A stretch of DNA of 64,000 bases from CAUVKI01 sp963552605 (GCA_963552605.1 CAUVKI010000003.1:1-64000), one strand, 5' to 3'; shown: positions 43,980 through 52,713, counted from the first letter of the stretch. The notes: generated from the letters alone by a model not told the origin. Translations and numbers: made by a program.

Positions 43980-44636
43980 TTATTCCTCTCTTTCTGTTAA
44001 TAGTTGTATATAGGGGAGTGATTTTAACACCCTTACAAAGTCTTTCCATTCATCAAGCTTGTGGTTTGTCCTTTGGTTGATAATATTGACCACATTTTCG
44101 TAATTCATTGTGACCGTTCTTAATTGGTTGTAGGAAGCAGGCAGAATTTGAATCAATGAATCGAAAATATCTTTTCTGGAGAGAGTTCTGTCGATAAATC
44201 CGATTTCGATATATTTGTCGTAATTCTGATAGACCTCTATATGGTCGTTTAGCAATTCTATCAATTTCGAAATATATACTTCAGCGATAATTTTTGCAGT
44301 TTTCTCGAATGAAAAATCTTTAGCTTCAAATGGCTTTTGCATTATCGTGTGCATTGTACTGCAAGAGTTTGAAGTAATGCCTATCTTATAGGTGTCGAAT
44401 TGCTTCCACCAGTAAAGAGGGGCGATGATGTCCATACTTACGAAAATTTGTCTCAGGTATTTCCTGTGTTCCGTTCCGCTCGTATAGAGCATTTTCATAA
44501 GTTCAAGGTCTTTTTCTCCAAGTATGAAAGTGCGTTCTGTTTCACTGTCGCTCTTATCCCAAGAGTTCATAGGGTTTCGCATACCTCGAATTGCGTGTTT
44601 AACGCCCCAATAATCCATGCTTTTTATCTTAATCAC
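43980..44636 (-). CDS. Unknown phage protein, possibly ThyX-like fold
   Basis: 218 residues from GTG 44636 (GAGG upstream). TSGTEHRKYLRQIFVSMDIIAPLYWWKQFDTYKIG and SNSCSTMHTI recall the ThyX-like family of phage proteins, but the ThyX signature is not present. Helical second half. Low certainty on function. Confidence 0.55.
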   Translation of the reverse strand: MIKIKSMDYWGVKHAIRGMRNPMNSWDKSDSETERTFILGEKDLELMKMLYTSGTEHRKYLRQIFVSMDIIAPLYWWKQFDTYKIGITSNSCSTMHTIMQKPFEAKDFSFEKTAKIIAEVYISKLIELLNDHIEVYQNYDKYIEIGFIDRTLSRKDIFDSLIQILPASYNQLRTVTMNYENVVNIINQRTNHKLDEWKDFVRVLKSLPYIQLLTEREE

Positions 44637-44865
44637 TTTTTTTATCCTCCAAAATAACTTTCATTCCGATTTTTTCCGAAACTCTGTCAAGATATGCATA
44701 TTTGTCATCTATGCAAATAAAGAGCTTTGAGTCTATAATCACTATATCCTTAACTTCGATTAAGGAGTGCTTGCGCACTTGTGCGGAAGAGTAGTTGTAC
44801 CCGTCATAATAGCTTTGTATATATAACTGGGTTTTTATGCTTGAGATATCTTTCAGTGTTAGCAT
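44629..44865 (-). CDS. Small phage protein, unknown
   Basis: 78 residues: VRKHSLIEVKDIVIIDSKLFICIDDKYAYLDRV is beta-rich. Overlaps both neighbours by a few bases. No family known to me. Confidence 0.55.
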   Translation of the reverse strand: MLTLKDISSIKTQLYIQSYYDGYNYSSAQVRKHSLIEVKDIVIIDSKLFICIDDKYAYLDRVSEKIGMKVILEDKKSD

Positions 44866-45389
44866 ATAAAATCACTCTCTTTCACGAAACGACCGTCTAT
44901 AACCTTGCCTTTTCTGTTTTTGATTTCCTCGTATGCGCTCTCAATGCAATCCTGAAAACTGAGGTTATATTCGTGGCATATTATGAATAAATAGCTCATA
45001 ATATTAGATATTACAGCTATGTCATACGGTTTTTTTAAACTCGCTATAGCTGAGATGCTTCTTGCAAGTTGTGAGGTAAGAAATAATGCTTTATCGTTGT
45101 CGGAAAGCTTTGGATAAACCCTATCCCAAGCCGAAATAATTTTCTTTTCATCTGCAAGAATTTCTCCAAAGTCAATTTTTTCTTGCAACATATCCCCGAG
45201 AATAAGCGTAATATACACATCTCCAACGGCGTCGGCTATAAGGTCTTTTTTGCCTTTGCATAAACCTTTGATAAGCTCGCTTATTTCTTCGATTGTTTTA
45301 ATCGACTGCCCCTGAACAGTTCCCTTTTTGTCAATTTCTCTTTCTTTTGCCCATTGGACAATTTTTTCATTGAAATCGTTTAAAATCAT
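44859..45389 (-). CDS. MazG-like nucleotide pyrophosphohydrolase
   Basis: 176 residues. An EEISELIKGLCKGKKDLIADAVGDVYITLILG segment has the metal-binding Glu/Asp spacing of the MazG fold (EExxE...DxxxD). May hydrolyse nucleotide signals or dUTP-like substrates. The start is inside the end of the next small gene (ATGA). Confidence 0.75.
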   Translation of the reverse strand: MILNDFNEKIVQWAKEREIDKKGTVQGQSIKTIEEISELIKGLCKGKKDLIADAVGDVYITLILGDMLQEKIDFGEILADEKKIISAWDRVYPKLSDNDKALFLTSQLARSISAIASLKKPYDIAVISNIMSYLFIICHEYNLSFQDCIESAYEEIKNRKGKVIDGRFVKESDFIC

Positions 45390-45541
45390 ACAAGTACCTC
45401 TCTTTCAATTAACTTTTTCATCGCTGTTACCGTCATTCTTACAGCTTCTTCTCTTGTCTTTGCGTCTGCGAAGAGCGTAATATCTCCTCGTCTCACATAT
45501 GCACGGAAGCTTCCGTGCAGGTCTTTAATCCATAGTTTCAT
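45386..45541 (-). CDS. 51-residue conserved phage protein containing a 20-bp palindrome
   Basis: Reads MKLWIKDLHGSFRAYVRRGD... ; GAAGG lies upstream and it is coupled to the MazG-like gene. A homologue of 48 residues is in prophage 2 (58038-58184). The first 47 bases are identical in the two copies and carry the palindrome, after which the genes diverge. No function known. Confidence 0.7.
   Translation of the reverse strand: MKLWIKDLHGSFRAYVRRGDITLFADAKTREEAVRMTVTAMKKLIEREVLV
45500..45519. repeat. Perfect 20-bp palindrome, prophage 1 copy
   Basis: TGCACGGAAGCTTCCGTGCA, within the small gene above. The identical palindrome is at 58060-58079 in prophage 2. Confidence 0.85.
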
Positions 45542-45557
45542 TAGCATACCTTCTTTC

Positions 45558-46571
45558 TCAGAATCGTTTTGCTATCTCTTCGATGATATTTACAGTTACG
45601 CTGTTTCCAGCAAGCTTGTATAATTGAGTGTCGCTTAAACCTTGATTTTTCGCTCTCTTAAACGCCCAGTCGGGAAAGCCTTGAAGTCTCCAGCATTCCA
45701 GAGGCGTAAGCTTTCTTATTCGCCCATTTATAAGGATTTTTGGTTCTTGTCTTCCCCCCTGCATTGTTGTAAGAGTGGGAGATATGCCATCAGGCGAATA
45801 GACACGGCTTGTCTGCTCATAAACAAAATTATTGTCTTGATACGAATGCGAGGTGATTGTAGGGGCGTTTTCGTGAAGCCCTCCTTTGTTTCTCCCTCTT
45901 GGAATTTGTATTATTCGAGCTTGTTTACTCTCAATAATATACGTTCCGCGGGATTGGCTTTGTCCATATCTTGCTGTAATGGTGTTAGAATATTGTGTTG
46001 ATAGTTTAATATTCTCCTTACAGCTGTCGCTGAGAGGAAATATTTCTCTTCGGGGGTATTTTCGAGAATGTCCGATAAGATACAGACGTTCTCTGTTTTG
46101 TGCAACTCCGAAGTTTTTAGAGTTAAGCACTTCCCATTGCACATCAAACCCGATTTCATCAAGGTCGGTGAGGATTTCAAGGAACGTTTTTCCTTGGTCG
46201 TGAGATAGTAGCCCTTTAACGTTCTCAAGAAAAATATATTGTGGTTCGATTTGTTCGGCGGCTCTTGTAATCTCCTTAAACAAATCTCCTCGAGGGTCTT
46301 TAAGTCCTCGTCTTTTTCCTGCGATTGAAAACGGCTGGCAGGGGAATCCTCCGCAAAGAATGTTAATCGCCCCTTTGAAGCTTTTCCATTCCGCATTTTT
46401 CACCTCCCTAATGTTAAGTGCAAACCATTCCTTTGTTTTAGGCTTGTGGATTGCTTCATACGCGATATTTGCATATCTGTCTATTTCACAGTGTCCAAGG
46501 CAAGTATGAGAGGCTCTTTCCATACCTAGGCGAAAACCTCCGATACCTGCAAATAAATCAAGAAATGTCAT
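45558..46571 (-). CDS. DNA (cytosine-5) methyltransferase
   Basis: 337 residues. FLDLFAGIGGFRLGMERA (motif I), GGFPCQPFSIAGKRRGL with the catalytic Cys (motif IV), ENVKGLL (motif VI), and the late LTPLECWRLQGFPD...GNSVTVNIIEEIA motifs (IX-X) are all present. No restriction gene is next to it, so probably self-protection or regulation by the phage. Confidence 0.95.
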   Translation of the reverse strand: MTFLDLFAGIGGFRLGMERASHTCLGHCEIDRYANIAYEAIHKPKTKEWFALNIREVKNAEWKSFKGAINILCGGFPCQPFSIAGKRRGLKDPRGDLFKEITRAAEQIEPQYIFLENVKGLLSHDQGKTFLEILTDLDEIGFDVQWEVLNSKNFGVAQNRERLYLIGHSRKYPRREIFPLSDSCKENIKLSTQYSNTITARYGQSQSRGTYIIESKQARIIQIPRGRNKGGLHENAPTITSHSYQDNNFVYEQTSRVYSPDGISPTLTTMQGGRQEPKILINGRIRKLTPLECWRLQGFPDWAFKRAKNQGLSDTQLYKLAGNSVTVNIIEEIAKRF

Positions 46572-46711
46572 GTTGTCCTCTTGTCGTTTTCCAATCGCAG
46601 AGTCGAGAGTTCTTGTTGTGCAATATGCAGCGCCCGAGCCATAATTTTTTCAGGGCTGTTATATTCCTTAAATCCGTGCAACTCTCTCCCGCTTTTGATT
46701 AGCTCATTCAT
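46568..46711 (-). CDS. 47-residue phage protein before the methylase
   Basis: MNELIKSGRELHGF then a helix. The start resembles the N-terminus of phage antirepressors (compare the pseudogene at 57673), so it may be a remnant. The stop overlaps the methylase start. Confidence 0.5.
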   Translation of the reverse strand: MNELIKSGRELHGFKEYNSPEKIMARALHIAQQELSTLRLENDKRTT

Positions 46712-46715
46712 TTTT

Positions 46716-46892
46716 TTACTTCAGGACTAATTCATCTCGTGCCATCTGTGCGTAGTCATAACAAAGCTTCGCGTACCTATACAGGTTATTATGCTCTTCT
46801 CCAGATAACTCCTTAGCCATCAAGAAGAATTCTTTTGCCACCTGTATTAAATCTTCAGAAACTGAATATACTTGTTTTACTTCTTTTTTCAT
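46716..46892 (-). CDS. 58-residue phage protein shared with prophage 2
   Basis: Starts MKKEVKQVYSVSEDL; EFFLMAKELSGEEHNNLYRYAKLCYDYAQMARDEL matches, with few changes, the prophage 2 gene at 57463-57672. Helical, unknown function. GAGG lies upstream. Confidence 0.7.
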   Translation of the reverse strand: MKKEVKQVYSVSEDLIQVAKEFFLMAKELSGEEHNNLYRYAKLCYDYAQMARDELVLK

Positions 46893-46905
46893 TTTGTCCT
46901 CTCTT

Positions 46906-47493
46906 TCAGAGTCTAAGGCAACGCCTGCCCCATCTCTTTATTTTTATGTCTTTGAATTGAACTCCGAATTTCACCGTTTCTTGATAGGTGTCGCAATACA
47001 GGTCTACCTGAAGCCTGTCGTATTTTTCAAGGGCAGAGCCTGTGTCCTGTACTTCGACTTCTCCGTATTCGGGAATTTCCAATATTGTGCCGTAGGGAAT
47101 TTTTTTCGGGTCTGCCGCACAATATCTTTTAGATGGGATTTTCCCCGTGGAAGTTATTCCGCTTCCCTCTATTCCTGATTGATTGTCGAAAGGGCTGTAA
47201 GCTGTCAACTTAACTCTTATGGTTCTTAGCCTTTCATTTTCCACTCTCAAGGCTTCGATTTCTTTGTCTTTGCTTAGCACTAGGCTAAATTTTTCAAGGT
47301 CTGATTGCTTAAGCTTTTCGTGCTTTTGTTGTAAGAGTTCAGCTTCTTTTTTCAAGGCTTGATTTTCTCGCTTGAATTCAAGTTTTGCGATAGCCAGCTC
47401 CTCAGTTACGTTTATCCATTTTTTAATTGCTACGGATAATGCAATTAAGTATAAGATAGCAAATGCTATCACGAGGATTGTTTGTTTATCCAT
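46906..47493 (-). CDS. 3D-domain protein with N-terminal membrane anchor
   Basis: 195 residues. Membrane segment at 5-25, coiled-coil ~30-90, then a C-terminal 3D domain (VKLTAYSPFDNQSG..., RYCAADPKKIPYGTIL, VQDTGSALEKYDRLQVDLYC) with the conserved aspartates. 3D domains are linked to peptidoglycan lytic functions. Placement among early genes is unusual but recurrent in such phages. Confidence 0.8.
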   Translation of the reverse strand: MDKQTILVIAFAILYLIALSVAIKKWINVTEELAIAKLEFKRENQALKKEAELLQQKHEKLKQSDLEKFSLVLSKDKEIEALRVENERLRTIRVKLTAYSPFDNQSGIEGSGITSTGKIPSKRYCAADPKKIPYGTILEIPEYGEVEVQDTGSALEKYDRLQVDLYCDTYQETVKFGVQFKDIKIKRWGRRCLRL

Positions 47494-47699
47494 TCATTTA
47501 CAGCCTTGTCGCCTATATATTGCCTTAGCAGATGTTCGCTTATGCTGTTACTCCATCTGCCTCCGGGCATTTGTACCGCTGTGCCGAAAGGGCATTTGCC
47601 TGTTCGGAGCAGAGCGTATATAAAACCGCTACTTTTGCCCGTTATTTTAGCGGCATCGTGGACAGATAGAATTTTTCTGCCCTCTTTTGTTGTTTTCAT
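47469..47699 (-). CDS. Small helix-turn-helix protein
   Basis: 76 residues from the ATG at 47699. LSVHDAAKITGKSSGFIYALLRTGKCPFGTAVQMPGGRWSNSISEHLLRQYIG is an excisionase/MerR-like HTH. The C-terminal part is matched in prophage 2 (56651-56878), same position after the Cro-like gene. Confidence 0.75.
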   Translation of the reverse strand: MKTTKEGRKILSVHDAAKITGKSSGFIYALLRTGKCPFGTAVQMPGGRWSNSISEHLLRQYIGDKAVNEWINKQSS

Positions 47700-47731
47700 C
47701 TTTCTTCTCCTTTTCTTCCGGTTCAAGATTT

Positions 47732-47947
47732 TTAACTCTTAGGGGTAAAAAAATATTCAATGATAGAATCTTTTGGGATTTTTAAAATTTCGAGAGCCTT
47801 GAATATTTCATTTTGTTTGAAGTATATTCTGCCTTTAAGCTTCATTAGGGCGGTTCTGCACGAAAGTCCCATAAGCTTTGCAAAGTTGCCTTGCGTTCCA
47901 CACACTTCAACTATTCTCCCTTTTAGTTTAGATTGGTTGAAAGTCAT
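47732..47947 (-). CDS. DUF739-type Cro-like regulator
   Basis: 71 residues: LKGRIVEVCGTQGNFAKLMGLSCRTALMKLKGRIYFKQNEI is the small HTH of DUF739. First gene of the early minus-strand operon, opposite the CI gene. Confidence 0.8.
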   Translation of the reverse strand: MTFNQSKLKGRIVEVCGTQGNFAKLMGLSCRTALMKLKGRIYFKQNEIFKALEILKIPKDSIIEYFFTPKS

Positions 47948-47974
47948 TTACTTCAATCCTTTCTTTAATTTTTT

Positions 47975-48095
47975 AGTTCAATCTTTTGAACTAGGCATAT
48001 TATACTCAGGGTGTGTCCGCTTGTCAATAGAAAAAGTTCAAATTTTTGAATTTTTATTTATTTTTATTGAACTTTTCTTCCGATACGGGTATAAT
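47975..48095. promoter_or_regulatory. Immunity region of prophage 1: divergent promoters and operators
   Basis: Early minus promoter TTGACA (48022-48027), 17 bp, TATAAT (47999-48004). Repressor plus promoter TTGAAC (48067), 17 bp, TATAAT (48090-48095). Operators: AGTTCAA-N4-TTGAACT at 47975-47992, AGTTCAA-N4-TTGAATT at 48035-48052, and a half site at 48067 covering the repressor -35. Confidence 0.85.
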
Positions 48096-48126
48096 AGGAG
48101 TGTCAAGAGATTGGAGGTGTTGCGAT

Positions 48127-48831
48127 TTGAAGTTGTCTAATACTAAGGAACGACTTGTTCAGCTTATGCAGACAAGAGGTTTGAAGCAATCGGATATTTT
48201 AGGTTTAGCTAAAACGTTTTGCCGAATGTATGATGTTAAGCTCACTAAGTCTGATTTAAGCCAGTATGTGGCGGGGAAAACGCAACCGAATCAGGGGAAG
48301 CTGTTTATTTTGAGTAAAGCTTTGAATGTTTCCGAAGCGTGGCTTATGGGTTTTGATGTTCCTATGGAGCGCCACGTAACGGATAGGAGTGTGGATTTAA
48401 GTGAGGGTGTGCCGTTTGATGGTGGGGATATTTGCAAAATCCCGATTTTAGGTAATGTGATTGCAGGCTCTCCGTGTGAGGCGGTTGAGTGTATAGAAGG
48501 ATATGTGGATATCCCATCTGATTGGGTGAGAGGAGGTGCGGAGTTTTTCGCTCTTAAGGTTAAGGGTGATAGTATGGAGCCTCGTATGTTTGAGGGGGAT
48601 GTGGTTATTGTGCGTAAGCAGTCCACTGTCAGCAGTGGGCAGATTGCTATTGTTTTGGTGGAGAATAGCGAGGCTACCATTAAAAAAGTTTATGTTGAGG
48701 AGAGAGGGATTACCTTGAAGGCTTTCAACGAGGATGTTTTTTCTCCGAAGTCTTATAGTAAAAAAGAGGTTGCACAGTTGCCTGTACTTATTATCGGGTT
48801 GGTAGTTCAGGTTAGAGCTGATTTGTTTTAG
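48127..48831 (+). CDS. CI-type repressor with S24/LexA autoproteolysis domain
   Basis: 234 residues from TTG 48127 (GGAGG nine bases upstream). N-terminal HTH (LVQLMQTRGLKQSDILGLAKTFC..., TKSDLSQYVAGKTQP) and C-terminal peptidase S24: cleavage region VIAGSPCEA, catalytic Ser in KGDSMEPRM, and Lys in VRKQSTVSSGQIAIV. Maintains lysogeny and would be lost on SOS induction. Confidence 0.92.
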   Translation: MKLSNTKERLVQLMQTRGLKQSDILGLAKTFCRMYDVKLTKSDLSQYVAGKTQPNQGKLFILSKALNVSEAWLMGFDVPMERHVTDRSVDLSEGVPFDGGDICKIPILGNVIAGSPCEAVECIEGYVDIPSDWVRGGAEFFALKVKGDSMEPRMFEGDVVIVRKQSTVSSGQIAIVLVENSEATIKKVYVEERGITLKAFNEDVFSPKSYSKKEVAQLPVLIIGLVVQVRADLF

Positions 48832-48848
48832 GAGGTGTTTGTTAGAGA

Positions 48849-49376
48849 ATGAGTAAAAAACTGTTTGGGTTGTTGGTCGTTCTTCTCCTTGTAGGGTGCG
48901 GTGGAAAAGCTCCATCTGTGCAGGAAGTGCCTGTTAAGGGCACAAGATTAAATCCGCTACCTTTCGATGAGCCCTATACTTTTATAGGTACTTACGGGGA
49001 TTACCCTGTTGAGTTTACAATTTGTTTACGTGAGTTGATCAGAGGGTCTGAAGCTGTTAAGAAAATGAAGTCCGATTATCAGTTCAATAAACGGGATAAG
49101 GGAGAAGAGCCGATTTATTTTACTGTTGATTTCAGATTAGACTATCTCGAATCTGAGGATGATGATTTTTTTTATATTGATGATGATATGTTTGAGTATT
49201 TTAAAAGTGATTATGCGTTGTATAAGTCGAGGGGTATTCTTTGGGGATATAACTATCTGGATTCCGAGATGTATGAGGGGTCATCTACATCAGGGCAAGT
49301 TGGTTTGATAATTCCGAAAAAAGATGTTGGTTACATCTGTTTTAAAGACAATCTTTGGTTTAAGTTACCGGATTAG
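48849..49376 (+). CDS. Phage-encoded lipoprotein, unknown
   Basis: 175 residues. Signal peptide with lipobox LLVGCGG. Mature part with an acidic ESEDDDFFYIDDDMFEYF stretch. In the lysogenic operon between the repressor and the nuclease, so expressed in the lysogen; candidate superinfection-exclusion or host-modifying factor, not proven. Confidence 0.65.
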   Translation: MSKKLFGLLVVLLLVGCGGKAPSVQEVPVKGTRLNPLPFDEPYTFIGTYGDYPVEFTICLRELIRGSEAVKKMKSDYQFNKRDKGEEPIYFTVDFRLDYLESEDDDFFYIDDDMFEYFKSDYALYKSRGILWGYNYLDSEMYEGSSTSGQVGLIIPKKDVGYICFKDNLWFKLPD

Positions 49377-49391
49377 AGAGCGAGGTGCGTT

Positions 49392-50261
49392 GTGAAGAGA
49401 TGTTTTGCTTTATTGCTTGTTGCAGTTCTGATTTTTTCAGGTTGCTCTTTTACGAATAAAAGTGCTGATACTACGAAAGAGGTCGAGCATCAAGAGATAC
49501 AACAGGAAGATGAAAGTTCGGTTGTGGTTGATAATACCGCTAGCGAGGAAGAGGCGAAAAGTGTTTCCGTTTCCGAGAGTAAGACGGGAAATGATGATCC
49601 TTTTGGGGAAAATGTGCAGGGTGAGTCGGAAGAGGCGGAATATGAAACGGCTACTGTGGCTCGAATTATAGATGGCGATACCATTCGGGTTGATAAGGGG
49701 GAGTACCAGTATTCCGTGCGTTTTATACTCGTTAATACTCCCGAGATGAATGCAGGGGGTAAGACGGCTAAGGATTTTACGGCTAATTTACTTCCCGTAG
49801 GGGCTACTGTCTATTTAGAAAAAGATGTGTCGGAGACTGATAGGTATGATAGGTTGCTTAGGTATGTTTGGACAGAGCCTCCGATTAAAAATCCCACTGT
49901 TGAAGATTTGAAGCGTGGGTGTGTTAATGCGATTTTGCTTGATAAACATTATGCGGAAGTTGCTGTTTATCCTCCTGATGTTAAGTATCAAGCTATGTTT
50001 GAAAGTATTGCAGGTGTTACTTATGATAAACTTAAAGAATCTACAGATAAGAGCGAGAAAAAAGCCGCTTTTGGAAGAGATGAGAATTATCCTGCGTATA
50101 ATGGCGGTGCGTCTTATGTAGGGAATAGTAATACGATGAAGTTTCATCGTGCTTCGTGCCGACACGTTAAGGATATTGCTCCGAAGCATCGGGTGGAGCT
50201 TAATAGCAGAGAGGCGGGAGTTAGTAAGGGATATAAACCGTGTAAAAGGTGTACGCCGTGA
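49392..50261 (+). CDS. Thermonuclease-type (SNase) lipoprotein
   Basis: 289 residues, GTG start. Lipobox LIFSGCS. The SNase core is at ~85-200: TVARIIDGDTIRV, VRFILVNTPEM and the arginine in DRYDRLLRYVW; the second calcium aspartate is Asn (VNTPE). The C-terminus (FHRASCRHVKDI..., YKPCKRC) is a small zinc-like motif seen in Bacillus-type homologues. Exported, membrane-bound nuclease expressed by the lysogen. Confidence 0.85.
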   Translation: MKRCFALLLVAVLIFSGCSFTNKSADTTKEVEHQEIQQEDESSVVVDNTASEEEAKSVSVSESKTGNDDPFGENVQGESEEAEYETATVARIIDGDTIRVDKGEYQYSVRFILVNTPEMNAGGKTAKDFTANLLPVGATVYLEKDVSETDRYDRLLRYVWTEPPIKNPTVEDLKRGCVNAILLDKHYAEVAVYPPDVKYQAMFESIAGVTYDKLKESTDKSEKKAAFGRDENYPAYNGGASYVGNSNTMKFHRASCRHVKDIAPKHRVELNSREAGVSKGYKPCKRCTP

Positions 50262-51277
50262 GACGGGCTAACGGAACGGGAACCGTAACAAAGCTTAAAG
50301 ATAAAAGGCGGCGACCGTTTCAAGCTTTCACACCCGCAGTTTTAAATGTGGAAACAGGGAAATGGGAACGTACTTTGATTGGCTTTTTCGCTACAAGAGA
50401 TGAAGCTAATATTGCCCTGGCTAAGTATAATAAAGGGGATTTAAGAGAGGGTAGAGCTCCTACTTTGGAAGAGCTTTACCTATCTTTTTATGAAGAGAAA
50501 AAAGTTGAGGGTAGAACCGAAGCAACTTTGAAAATGTATAGAGATACTTGGAAACATATGGAGTGCCACGCTTCCGTTAGAGTTGATGAGATTAAGACCG
50601 TGGACATTCAAACGGTTGTTAATAATCTTGTAGATGAGGGTAAGGGGTACAGTACTTGCGATAAAGTTAAAAAGCAGTATTCACAACTTTTGAAAAAAGC
50701 TGTGCTGGATGATTTTATTAGTAAAGATTATTCGGCAGGTGTTAAAATTCCTAAAAAACCCGACAGTGATGTTTCCGTGTTTAGTGATTTGGATATTGAG
50801 AAACTAAAACAAGCGGCAGATAAGGGGGATAGTGTTGCAGGTTCGATTGTTGTTATGATTTATACGGGTATGCGAGTTGGTGAATTGTTAAGCTTGACTA
50901 AATTTAATGTTGATTTGGAGAGAGGTTTTATTTTTGGGGGGAATAAAACCGAGGCGGGAAAGAACAGAAAAATCCCGATACATAGATGTGTTGAGCCTAT
51001 CCTTAAACGGGCTTATGAGAGAGCCGAGGACAGGCTGTTTCCGATAGGATATAGGAAATACACGGACGAATATAAAAATACTCTTAAAAGGCTTGGTATT
51101 GAGTATTTAAGCACACATAAGTGCAGAAAGACGTTTGCAACTCGTATGCATAGGCTCGGAGTAGATGACATAACGCTTGAACGCCTTGTAGGACATACAG
51201 ATATCAGTACAACTGATAAATATTATATAAATGTAGGAGATGAGAAGTTGAAAGAGGCTGTTGATAGATTAGCTTGA
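50258..51277 (+). CDS. Tyrosine integrase of prophage 1
   Basis: 339 residues from GTG 50258 (overlaps the nuclease stop). N-terminal arm-binding part starts MRRANGTGTV. Catalytic residues: Arg in TGMRVGELL, HKCRKTFATR (H-x-x-R), VGHTDIS and Tyr in DKYYIN. Directs insertion in tRNA-Lys. Close relative of the integrase at 53667. Confidence 0.93.
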   Translation: MRRANGTGTVTKLKDKRRRPFQAFTPAVLNVETGKWERTLIGFFATRDEANIALAKYNKGDLREGRAPTLEELYLSFYEEKKVEGRTEATLKMYRDTWKHMECHASVRVDEIKTVDIQTVVNNLVDEGKGYSTCDKVKKQYSQLLKKAVLDDFISKDYSAGVKIPKKPDSDVSVFSDLDIEKLKQAADKGDSVAGSIVVMIYTGMRVGELLSLTKFNVDLERGFIFGGNKTEAGKNRKIPIHRCVEPILKRAYERAEDRLFPIGYRKYTDEYKNTLKRLGIEYLSTHKCRKTFATRMHRLGVDDITLERLVGHTDISTTDKYYINVGDEKLKEAVDRLA

Positions 51278-51300
51278 TTAAGTGGATATCGAGATAAGAA

Positions 51301-51334
51301 GAATTAAGCAAGTCCTAAGACTTGCTTAATTCTT
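51301..51334. terminator. Convergent terminator int / small gene
   Basis: GAATTAAGCAAGTC, CTAA loop, exact complement. It overlaps the last codons of the minus gene at 51315. Confidence 0.65.
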
Positions 51335-51545
51335 CTTCCAAGGCTTTCAGCTTATCGTCAATCTCTACAGCGTAGTCTAAGACTATGCTTGCAAGAGGTT
51401 TACACCGCTCAAAATTATAAGCCAAGGAGTACTCGTCATTGTACTCGTTACCAAAATAATTCAGAAGCTCATCAACCATAAATCTAAGCTTATCCGAAAT
51501 TATAGATGCACTTGTAATCATATCCGCCTCACGAACACTCATCAC
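51315..51545 (-). CDS. Small phage protein downstream of the antirepressor
   Basis: 76 residues, helical, acidic C-terminus (LKALEEELSKS). Overlaps the antirepressor stop. Function unknown. Confidence 0.6.
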   Translation of the reverse strand: MMSVREADMITSASIISDKLRFMVDELLNYFGNEYNDEYSLAYNFERCKPLASIVLDYAVEIDDKLKALEEELSKS

Positions 51546-52336
51546 CGCACCTCCGAATATTTGACCGCAAACGATTTATTTGCTGTCGGAATTTTTTTCG
51601 GATAGCCGTTTTCACCAAGCCACTTTCTAATCTTCTCAATCACACTCTCCGTATACTGATACCCAACCCCGATATGACCGTTTCTTTCAAAACTTGTAAG
51701 CTCCTGTTCGTCTTCCGACACATCAATCTTGCTAATCACCGCTCCAATCGCAAGAGCGTGAGGAGCGCCGTTATTTGAAAACACTCCGAGTATTTTCGCA
51801 ATCTCGGTTTTATCATAGAGCTTCTCGTCTGCTTTGAGTCTAGTTTCGGGTATCTCTACATCCGCTTTCTGATAGAGCTGTTTAAGCAGAAGCACTTGAT
51901 ATTGTGCTTTCATACCTGCTTTAGCAAGCACGGGTAGAATTGTACGAGCGGCATTGTTCACACTTGAGAGCTTTTCTTTCTTTGGCGTGGAAGAATAAGA
52001 GCCTGTTTTGCGGATTGACGGAAGAACTATATCAGTTACCCAATCCGTAAACTTTTCTGCATTTGGTTTATTGCTCTTAAACACTAGCTTATACACACCA
52101 CTTTCGGTGAGAAAGTTCTCTCCTCGGTTGTTTAATTTTCGGATGTCAATATCTTTGACATCTGAATTTTTGACTATAACCGTTTGATTTTCATTCATCT
52201 TTGCTATCGCCATTCTCACTGCGCTGTCTGTTAAATCCAAGCACTTTCCAACATCATACGGATTAAAAAGCACCTGCCCTTCAAGTTCAAAAACTTCAAC
52301 CGAGTTCCCATCAAAAGCCATCATTTCATTTTTCAT
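51542..52336 (-). CDS. BRO-N phage antirepressor
   Basis: 264 residues. BRO-N domain (VEVFELEGQVLFNPYDVGKCLDLTDSAVRMAI..., FLTESGVYKLVFKSNKPNAEKFTDWVTDIVLPSIRKTG) and a separate C-terminal domain ending in WLGENGYPK. Antirepressors block CI to trigger lytic growth; here it sits beyond the integrase, near the attachment site, with RHH genes upstream. Confidence 0.9.
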   Translation of the reverse strand: MKNEMMAFDGNSVEVFELEGQVLFNPYDVGKCLDLTDSAVRMAIAKMNENQTVIVKNSDVKDIDIRKLNNRGENFLTESGVYKLVFKSNKPNAEKFTDWVTDIVLPSIRKTGSYSSTPKKEKLSSVNNAARTILPVLAKAGMKAQYQVLLLKQLYQKADVEIPETRLKADEKLYDKTEIAKILGVFSNNGAPHALAIGAVISKIDVSEDEQELTSFERNGHIGVGYQYTESVIEKIRKWLGENGYPKKIPTANKSFAVKYSEVR

Positions 52337-52408
52337 AAAAACCTCCTTCTACTTGAAAGAGATTCCAAACCGTGATAGAATATTTCACGGAGTGAAAGCT
52401 CTTATGTT

Positions 52409-52454
52409 GGAAACGCTCTGACAGGCAAAGTCAATTCGAGCGTTTCTTTTTTTT
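52409..52454. terminator. Hairpin between RHH 1 and the antirepressor
   Basis: GAAACGCTC/GAGCGTTTC with a 28-nt loop, then eight T's on the plus strand. A second hairpin CCGTGA/TCACGG lies nearer to the antirepressor start. May control antirepressor expression on the minus transcript. Confidence 0.5.
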
Positions 52455-52629
52455 AGTCTTCTTTTTCAGCAGCTAATTTTTTCAACCCAGCTCTTACAGC
52501 TTCCGCTTTATCAACTTTTTTCATCTCGCAATATTTATGCATAATACTTGCGGAGAGTTCGTCAAGTCTTACCGTAATTCGTTCCATCTTAGGGTTGTCT
52601 GTAGGTCTGCCTCTTTTCTTGGCTGACAC
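52453..52629 (-). CDS. Ribbon-helix-helix repressor 1 (Arc-like)
   Basis: 58 residues from GTG 52629 (AGAGAGG eight bases away). KRGRPTDNPKMERITVRLDELSASIMHKYCEMKKVDKAEAVRAGLKKL is an Arc/CopG-type RHH. Arc represses ant in P22; the same order is seen here. A paralogue is at 52786. Confidence 0.8.
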   Translation of the reverse strand: MSAKKRGRPTDNPKMERITVRLDELSASIMHKYCEMKKVDKAEAVRAGLKKLAAEKED

Positions 52630-52689
52630 ATATACCACCTCTCTTTTTGTCTGCCAATATAATTATATATATGTCAGCCGAAACGTCAA
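52621..52689 (-). promoter_or_regulatory. Promoter/operator of the RHH 1-antirepressor operon
   Basis: Minus TTGACG (52684-52689), 16 bp, TATAAT (52662-52667). GGCTGACA at 52621 and TGTCAGCC at 52672 form an inverted pair around it, a likely RHH operator. Confidence 0.6.
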
Positions 52690-52713
52690 CCTTTTTTTTA
52701 AAAAAATTCTGAA

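Noticed and set aside
49690..49760. Dead nuclease because of Asn in VNTPE
   Set aside because: As I recall, Asn occurs at this place in many relatives, so it is not evidence of inactivation.
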